The notes under the pieces were generated by a model. The model saw only the letters and a program-made list of their open reading frames with translations. It did no database searches and had not been told where the DNA came from. From Plasticicumulans acidivorans (GTDB lineage: Bacteria > Pseudomonadota > Gammaproteobacteria > Competibacterales > Competibacteraceae): a stretch of DNA of 64,000 nucleotides. Within the stretch, counting starts at the first letter, position 1. Each line of letters opens with the position of its first letter. The stretch lies in contig NZ_QGTJ01000011.1 in assembly GCF_003182095.1 (NCBI RefSeq), positions 62,001 through 126,000 of the forward strand, in the 5' to 3' direction. Shown here in pieces: positions 59,216-64,000 of the stretch. A program made the translations under genes and the position numbers.

Positions 59216-59894
59216 GGCCAGCCAGCATCCGCTCAGTGACGCCGAGCTGACCGAGCTCGAAGCCTGCCTGCTTGCCATCGGCGGGCGGGCGCCGGACATG
59301 GAATACGTCGACGGCCTGTTCTGCGCGCTGCTGTGCGGCCCGGTCGAGGTGGCGCCGCAGGTCTGGCTCGACTGGCTGTTCGGCGAGCTGCCGGCCGAGG
59401 CCGATGCCGCTCAGCGCCTGCTCGATCTGCTGACCCGTCACTGGAACGACATCGCCACGCGCCTGGCGCTGCCGCGCGAGGCGCTCGACGAGGACAATTT
59501 CTACCTGCCGCTGGTGCTCGAAAACGAGGTGCAGGTGGCCGACGGGCCGACGCTCGGCCAGCACTGGGCCCGTGGCTTCGCCGCCGGCATCGGCCTCGGC
59601 GGCAACGCCTGGGAGCCGCTGTTCGCCGACGATCAGGCGGCGCAGGCGCTGGCGCCGATCGTGCTGCTCGACCGCGGCGCTCACCCCGAGCACCCGGACG
59701 AGCCGGTGGACCTGAACGAGCTCACCGACCTGCTGCCGGTAGTGGTCTACCAGCTGCGTCAGTGGTGGCGGCTGCAGGATGCGCCGGGTACGCGACGCTC
59801 GCCGGCCAAGGTCGGGCGCAACGACCCGTGCCCCTGCGGCAGCGGCCGCAAGTACAAGCACTGCTGCGGCGCTGGCGGCGTCACGCTGCACTGA
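59208..59894 (+). CDS. YecA/UPF0149 family protein with SEC-C zinc motif
   Basis: 228-residue protein: a helical UPF0149 domain ([42 protein letters not shown]) and a C-terminal SEC-C motif [20 protein letters not shown], which binds zinc and in SecA contacts SecB and ribosomes. GTG start overlapping the proA end. Function of stand-alone members is unclear; they may help nascent chains or metal handling. Confidence 0.9.
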   Translation: MPEASQHPLSDAELTELEACLLAIGGRAPDMEYVDGLFCALLCGPVEVAPQVWLDWLFGELPAEADAAQRLLDLLTRHWNDIATRLALPREALDEDNFYLPLVLENEVQVADGPTLGQHWARGFAAGIGLGGNAWEPLFADDQAAQALAPIVLLDRGAHPEHPDEPVDLNELTDLLPVVVYQLRQWWRLQDAPGTRRSPAKVGRNDPCPCGSGRKYKHCCGAGGVTLH

Positions 59895-59896
59895 GC

Positions 59897-60586
59897 ATGG
59901 CCTGCCTCACCTCCGCAGCGGTCGGCCTGTTCGGCGGTACCTTCGACCCGGTGCATCACGCGCATCTGCGCCTCGCCGTGGAAATGCGCGAGACGCTCGG
60001 CCTGCGCGAGCTGCGGCTGATTCCCTGTCACGTGCCGGCGCTGCGCGGCGCGCCCGGTGCCAGCCCGGCGCAGCGGCGGACGATGCTCGAACTCGGCATC
60101 GCCGGCGAGCCGGGCCTGCTGGTCGATGACCGCGAGCTGCGCCGCGCCGGACCGAGCTACACGGTGGAGACGCTCGCCGAGCTGCGCCGCGAGCTCGGGC
60201 CGACGGTGCCGCTGGTCTGGCTGCTCGGCCTCGATGCCTTTGCCGGTCTGCCGCGCTGGCAGCGCTGGACCGAGCTCACCGCTTTTGCCCACCTCGCCGT
60301 GCTGGCGCGCCCCGGTGCGGCGCTGCCGCAGGACGCCCCGCTGCAGTCCTTCATCGCCGCGCACCGCTGCGAGGCGGCGGTGGCGCTGACGCGGCCGAGC
60401 GGCGGGCTGTGGTTTCAGCCGGCGTCCCGGCTGGAGATTTCCGCGACGGCGATCCGCACCGCGATCGCCGCCGGCCGTTCGGTGCGCTACTGGCTGCCGG
60501 ACGCCGTCGAAGCCTTTATTCGCCGCGAGGGCCTGTACTGCCCGCCGGCTCCTTCCACCCGATTGGAAACAACATGCTGCAACTAG
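59897..60586 (+). CDS. nadD: Nicotinate-nucleotide adenylyltransferase
   Basis: Makes deamido-NAD from nicotinate mononucleotide and ATP. The 229-residue product has GLFGGTFDPVHHAHLRLA, where the HxGH motif reads HHAH, and the second motif RLEISATAIRTAIAAGRSVRYWLPDAVEAFI. The WLLGLDAFAGLPRWQRW segment is typical. Next to rsfS, as in most bacteria; the 3' end overlaps the rsfS start. Confidence 0.95.
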   Translation: MACLTSAAVGLFGGTFDPVHHAHLRLAVEMRETLGLRELRLIPCHVPALRGAPGASPAQRRTMLELGIAGEPGLLVDDRELRRAGPSYTVETLAELRRELGPTVPLVWLLGLDAFAGLPRWQRWTELTAFAHLAVLARPGAALPQDAPLQSFIAAHRCEAAVALTRPSGGLWFQPASRLEISATAIRTAIAAGRSVRYWLPDAVEAFIRREGLYCPPAPSTRLETTCCN

Positions 60587-60897
60587 AAGAACTGAAGAAC
60601 GTCGTCGTCGATGCCCTTGAAGAGGTCAAGGGTGTCGACCTCAAGGTGCTCGACGTGCGCGGGAAGGCGAGCTTCGCTGACCTGATGGTCATCGTCACCG
60701 GCACCTCGGACCGTCACGTCAAGGCGCTGGCCGGCAAAGTCCAGGAGAAATGCCGGGAAGCCGGTGAAAAGCCGATCGGTGTCGAGGGCGAGCGCGACGG
60801 TCAGTGGGTGCTGATCGACTTTGGCGACGTCGTCGTCCACGTCTTTACCGCTCAGCAGCGCGATTACTACAACCTGGAAAAGCTCTGGGCCGCCTGA
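60574..60897 (+). CDS. rsfS: Ribosomal silencing factor RsfS
   Basis: 107-residue protein that binds L14 and blocks subunit joining when nutrients are low. It has [19 protein letters not shown] and [18 protein letters not shown], family hallmarks. Starts inside the 3' end of nadD; followed by rlmH. Confidence 0.96.
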   Translation: MLQLEELKNVVVDALEEVKGVDLKVLDVRGKASFADLMVIVTGTSDRHVKALAGKVQEKCREAGEKPIGVEGERDGQWVLIDFGDVVVHVFTAQQRDYYNLEKLWAA

Positions 60898-60919
60898 GCG
60901 CCGTGCAGGGAGTGCCGGC

Positions 60920-61390
60920 ATGAAGATCCACCTGCTTGCCGTCGGCCAGAAGATGCCGGCCTGGGTCGAAGCCGGCTACGCCGAATACGCCTCGCGCCTG
61001 CCGCGCGAGTGCGAGCTGCGCCTGGTCGAGATCGCCGCCGGCAAGCGCGGGCGCAACGCCGATGTCGCCCGCATCCTGCGCGACGAGGGCGAGCGCACGC
61101 TGGCGGCGGTGCCCAAGGGGGCGCTGATCGTCGCGCTCGACGTGCGCGGTCGCGCGCACAGCACCGAGGCGCTGGCCGCGCGGCTGGCCGCCTGGCTGGC
61201 CGACGGCCGCGACGTCGCCCTGCTGGTCGGCGGCCCGGAGGGCCTGGATGCCGCCTGCAGCGCCGCCGCCGCCGAGACCTGGTCGCTGTCGCCGCTGACG
61301 TTTCCGCATCCGCTGGTGCGCATCGTCGTCGCCGAGAGCCTGTACCGGGCCTGGAGCCTGCTCAATCACCATCCCTACCACCGAGCCTGA
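60920..61390 (+). CDS. rlmH: 23S rRNA (pseudouridine1915-N3)-methyltransferase RlmH
   Basis: 156-residue SPOUT methyltransferase acting on helix 69 of 23S rRNA. The SAM-binding knot is seen in [10 protein letters not shown] and [23 protein letters not shown], and the C-terminal NHHPYHR motif is intact. GGGAG precedes the ATG. Confidence 0.97.
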   Translation: MKIHLLAVGQKMPAWVEAGYAEYASRLPRECELRLVEIAAGKRGRNADVARILRDEGERTLAAVPKGALIVALDVRGRAHSTEALAARLAAWLADGRDVALLVGGPEGLDAACSAAAAETWSLSPLTFPHPLVRIVVAESLYRAWSLLNHHPYHRA

Positions 61391-61408
61391 GAGCGCCACG
61401 AAACCGCC

Positions 61409-61987
61409 ATGACGCCGCCCCGCCTGTACCTCGCTTCCACCTCGCCGCGCCGGCGCGAACTGCTTGAGCAGATCGGCATGCGCTATACCGTGATTCAGGC
61501 CGGTATCGACGAAACACCGCTGCCGGGCGAGGCGCCGCGTGCCTACGTCGAGCGTCTGGCTCGGGCCAAGGCGCAGGCCGGGCTGAGCGCCTGCGGCGGC
61601 GACGGGATCGTGCTCGGTGCCGATACCTCGGTGGTGCTCGACGGCGAGATCCTTGGCAAGCCGCTCGACCGTGCCGACGGCCTGCGCATGCTCGAACGCC
61701 TGTCCGCGCGTGAACACGAGGTGCTCTCCGCGGTCGCACTGGCCAGTGCCGGGCGCATCGACGCCCGCGTGCAGTGCAGCCGCGTGCGTTTTCGTGCCAC
61801 CACGGCCGCCGAGCGCGAAGCCTACTGGGCGAGCGGCGAAGCGGGCGACAAGGCCGGCGGCTACGCGGTACAAGGACAGGCGGCGGTGTTCATCGAACAC
61901 CTCGACGGCAGCTTCTCCGGCGTCATGGGGCTGCCGCTGTTCGAAACCTGCGAATTGCTGCAAGCCTTCGGGCTGGAGGTCCTGTGA
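61409..61987 (+). CDS. maf: Maf-family nucleoside triphosphate pyrophosphatase
   Basis: 192-residue house-cleaning enzyme removing modified or non-canonical NTPs (dTTP/UTP type). It starts [18 protein letters not shown], has the catalytic region [10 protein letters not shown] and the [27 protein letters not shown] motif. Its TGA overlaps the GTG of rng. Confidence 0.94.
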   Translation: MTPPRLYLASTSPRRRELLEQIGMRYTVIQAGIDETPLPGEAPRAYVERLARAKAQAGLSACGGDGIVLGADTSVVLDGEILGKPLDRADGLRMLERLSAREHEVLSAVALASAGRIDARVQCSRVRFRATTAAEREAYWASGEAGDKAGGYAVQGQAAVFIEHLDGSFSGVMGLPLFETCELLQAFGLEVL

Positions 61988-63534
61988 GCGAAAGGCCGAT
62001 CGACGACGACAGCGCCGATGCGACGCGCACCAGCGAAGAGATCCTGATGAACGTCACGCCGCGCGAGACGCGCGTGGCGATCGTCGAAAACGGCGTGCTG
62101 CAGGAAATCTACATCGAGCGCGCGCGCAAGCGCGGCCTGGTCGGCAACGTCTACAAGGGCCGCGTGGTGCGCGTGCTGCCGGGCATGGAGGCTGCCTTCG
62201 TCGACATCGGCCTGGAACGCGCGGCCTTCCTGCACGTCTCCGACATCCAGGCCTGCGTGGCGCTGGACAGCATCGGCAACGGCCACAGCAACGGTAACGT
62301 GCACAGCAACGGCCACGGCGAGCGGACGCCGGTGATCACCGAGCTGGTGCGCGAGGGCCAGGAGATCCTGGTGCAGGTGGTCAAGGACCCGCTCGGCACC
62401 AAGGGCGCGCGGCTGACCACGCACGTGACCATCCCCTCGCGCTTCCTCGTCTACCTGCCGGGTTCGGATGCGGTCGGTGTCTCGGTGAAGATCGAGGACG
62501 AGGCCGAGCGCAACCGCCTCAAGGACGTTATCAGCGCCGCGCGCAGCGAGTTCGGCGGCGGTTACATCGTGCGCACCGCCGGCGAGGGCGCCGAGGACGA
62601 CGCGCTGCGCGCCGACATGGAATTCCTGCAGCGGCTGTGGGCCTCGATCCAGGAAAAAGCCCGCACGGCGCGTGCCGGCAGCATCGTCCATGAGGACCTG
62701 CCGCTGGTGCAGCGCGTGCTGCGCGACTTCGTCGGCGGCAGCGTCGAGAAAGTGCGCGTCGATTCGCGCGAGACCTGGGAGCGCATGCTGCGCTTTGCCG
62801 AGCTCTACGTGCCGGGCATGCAGGGGCGCATCGAGCACTATCCGGGCGAGCGGCCGATCTTCGATCTCTACGGCATCGAGGACGAACTGGCCCGCGCGCT
62901 GGAAAAGCGCGTGCAGCTCAAGTCCGGCGGCTACCTGATCATCGACCAGACCGAGGCGATGACCACCATCGACATCAACACCGGCGGCTACGTCGGTCAT
63001 CGCAACCTCGAAGAAACCATCTTCAAGACCAATCTCGAAGCCGCCCAGGCCATCGCCCGCCAGCTGCGCCTGCGCAACCTCGGCGGCATCATCATCATCG
63101 ACTTCATCGACATGCAGTCCGAGGAGCACCGCCAGGCGGTATTCAAGGCGCTGGAAAAAGCCCTGGAGCGCGACCACGCCAAGAGCAACGTCTGTGAGGT
63201 CTCGGCACTCGGCCTGGTGGAGATGACGCGCAAGCGCACCCGCGAAAGCCTCGAACACGTGCTCTGCGAGCCCTGCCCGGTGTGCTCCGGGCGCGGCACC
63301 ATCAAGACCGCCGAGACCGTCTGCTACGAGATCTTCCGCGAGCTGCTGCGCAATGCCCGCCAGTACGAAGGCGTGCGCCAGTTCCTGGTGCTCGCCGCGC
63401 AGGACGTCGTCGACCTGATGCTGGAGGAAGAATCGGCCAGCGTCGCCGAGCTCGAAGCCTTCATCGGCGTGACCATCCGCTTCCAGGCCGAGGTGCTCTA
63501 CCCGCGCGAGCAGTACGATGTGGTGTTGATGTAA
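61984..63534 (+). CDS. rng: Ribonuclease G
   Basis: Endoribonuclease for 16S rRNA 5' end and mRNA decay. From the GTG overlapping maf the product has 516 residues; the conserved part begins at [17 protein letters not shown]. It has an S1 domain, the catalytic aspartates in [12 protein letters not shown] and [11 protein letters not shown], and the zinc link [11 protein letters not shown]. It lacks the long RNase E tail. Within the S1 domain is a Gly-His-Ser-Asn stretch ([15 protein letters not shown], near residue 100) encoded by short DNA repeats. An ATG at 62047 is an alternative start. Confidence 0.94.
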   Translation: MSERPIDDDSADATRTSEEILMNVTPRETRVAIVENGVLQEIYIERARKRGLVGNVYKGRVVRVLPGMEAAFVDIGLERAAFLHVSDIQACVALDSIGNGHSNGNVHSNGHGERTPVITELVREGQEILVQVVKDPLGTKGARLTTHVTIPSRFLVYLPGSDAVGVSVKIEDEAERNRLKDVISAARSEFGGGYIVRTAGEGAEDDALRADMEFLQRLWASIQEKARTARAGSIVHEDLPLVQRVLRDFVGGSVEKVRVDSRETWERMLRFAELYVPGMQGRIEHYPGERPIFDLYGIEDELARALEKRVQLKSGGYLIIDQTEAMTTIDINTGGYVGHRNLEETIFKTNLEAAQAIARQLRLRNLGGIIIIDFIDMQSEEHRQAVFKALEKALERDHAKSNVCEVSALGLVEMTRKRTRESLEHVLCEPCPVCSGRGTIKTAETVCYEIFRELLRNARQYEGVRQFLVLAAQDVVDLMLEEESASVAELEAFIGVTIRFQAEVLYPREQYDVVLM

Positions 63535-63558
63535 ACACTCACTGCAGGCCATTGGCCG

Positions 63559-64000
63559 ATGCACCGTCATCTGCATACCGCGTTTCGCCATACCTGGCTG
63601 TGGACGCACCGTCTGGCCGTGGTCTCGCTGTTGCTCGCCGCCGTGCTGGTCAGCGCCGCGCGCTGGTGGCTGCCGCATCTGGATACGCACCGGGTGCAGA
63701 TCGAGGACTGGCTGAGTCACGCGCTGGCCGCCCCGGTCAGCGTCGGGCCGCTGGCCGCCGACTGGCACGGCTGGGGGCCGGCGCTGGCGGTCAGCGGACT
63801 GCGCGTGCGCGATCCGCGCAGCGGGGCCGAGGTGCTGGCCTTCGATCACGCCATCGTCGAACTCTCGCCGCTGCGTTCGCTGCTGGCGCTGCGGCCGGTG
63901 GTCAGCGCGCTCGATCTGCGCGGCGTCAACCTGCTGCTGCGCCGCGAGGCCGACGGCCGCCTCGGCCTGCTGCCGGCGAGCGGCGAGCCGGTACCGCTCG
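63559..64000 (+). CDS. yhdP: YhdP family (AsmA-like) protein, 5' part
   Basis: Open frame running off the right edge (147 codons seen). It starts MHRHLHTAFRHTWLWTHRL, has a single membrane helix (LAVVSLLLAAVLVSAARWWL) and then periplasmic sequence of the DUF3971 type (SVGPLAADWHGWGPALAVSGL, LSPLRSLLALRPVVSALDLRG). YhdP proteins span the periplasm and move phospholipids to the outer membrane. The order rng-yhdP supports the call. Confidence 0.88.
   Translation, partial: MHRHLHTAFRHTWLWTHRLAVVSLLLAAVLVSAARWWLPHLDTHRVQIEDWLSHALAAPVSVGPLAADWHGWGPALAVSGLRVRDPRSGAEVLAFDHAIVELSPLRSLLALRPVVSALDLRGVNLLLRREADGRLGLLPASGEPVPL

Noticed and set aside
61861..63849. Long minus-strand open frame opposite rng
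   Set aside because: No domain, antisense to RNase G with complete catalytic motifs.

Overview
The window is a high-GC chromosomal segment that is almost wholly coding and carries housekeeping genes of a gammaproteobacterium. Several gene strings match those I recall from Pseudomonas and other gammaproteobacteria: mutS/fdxA with pncC-recA-recX; alaS-lysC-csrA-tRNA-Ser-tRNA-Arg; ispB/rplU-rpmA-obgE-proB-rpsT-murJ-ribF-ileS-lspA-ispH followed by minor pilins and pilY1; uvrA/MFS/ssb; miaB-phoH-ybeY-corC-lnt; leuS-lptE-holA; proA-nadD-rsfS-rlmH-maf-rng-yhdP. A PEP-CTERM protein, a flavocytochrome c-like pair and a DUF4280 (PAAR-like) gene point to a Pseudomonas-related but distinct lineage (Nevskiales/Chromatiales/Xanthomonadales are guesses). 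Genus cannot be fixed from the sequence alone.

Layout. 1-2.1 kb: 3' part of an RND outer-membrane factor, then dsbC. 2.2-6.2 kb (minus): cnoX, fdxA, mutS. 6.3-13.7 kb (plus): a TPR lipoprotein-like secreted protein, pncC, thpR, recA, recX, alaS, lysC, csrA. 13.8-14.8 kb: three tRNAs (Ser-GCT, Arg-ACG, Pro-CGG) around about 650 bp of lower-GC sequence with no recognisable gene. 14.8-26.3 kb: ispB facing away from rplU-rpmA-obgE-proB; rpsT facing away from murJ-ribF-ileS-lspA-ispH. 26.3-33.6 kb (minus): type IV pilus minor pilin operon fimU-pilV-pilW-pilX-pilY1-pilE. 33.65 kb: tRNA-Thr(CGT), then a lower-GC PEP-CTERM gene. 34.5-39.4 kb: uvrA, a YajR-like MFS transporter and ssb.

39.6-47.1 kb is the sulfur/metal part: a PCu(A)C copper chaperone and a fccA-like cytochrome with a fccB-like flavoprotein (sulfide oxidation) on the plus strand. 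They converge on a minus-strand cysteine cluster of sbp, cysT, cysW, cysA, a DUF4280 gene and cysK. 47.4-64 kb returns to housekeeping: tRNA modification (miaB), ribosome maturation (phoH, ybeY, rsfS, rlmH, rng), envelope biogenesis (corC, lnt, lptE, yhdP), leuS, holA, proA, nadD and maf, mostly in tightly overlapping reading frames that suggest translational coupling.

I found no insertion sequence, phage, CRISPR array or obvious defence island. The less ordinary signals are the PAAR-like gene inside the cys cluster, the fccAB-like pair beside sulfate assimilation, the unassigned tRNA-flanked stretch, the lone PEP-CTERM substrate, a short minus-strand gene with its own terminator inside the end of lnt, and a palindromic element shared by the -35 boxes of the divergent rpsT and murJ promoters.
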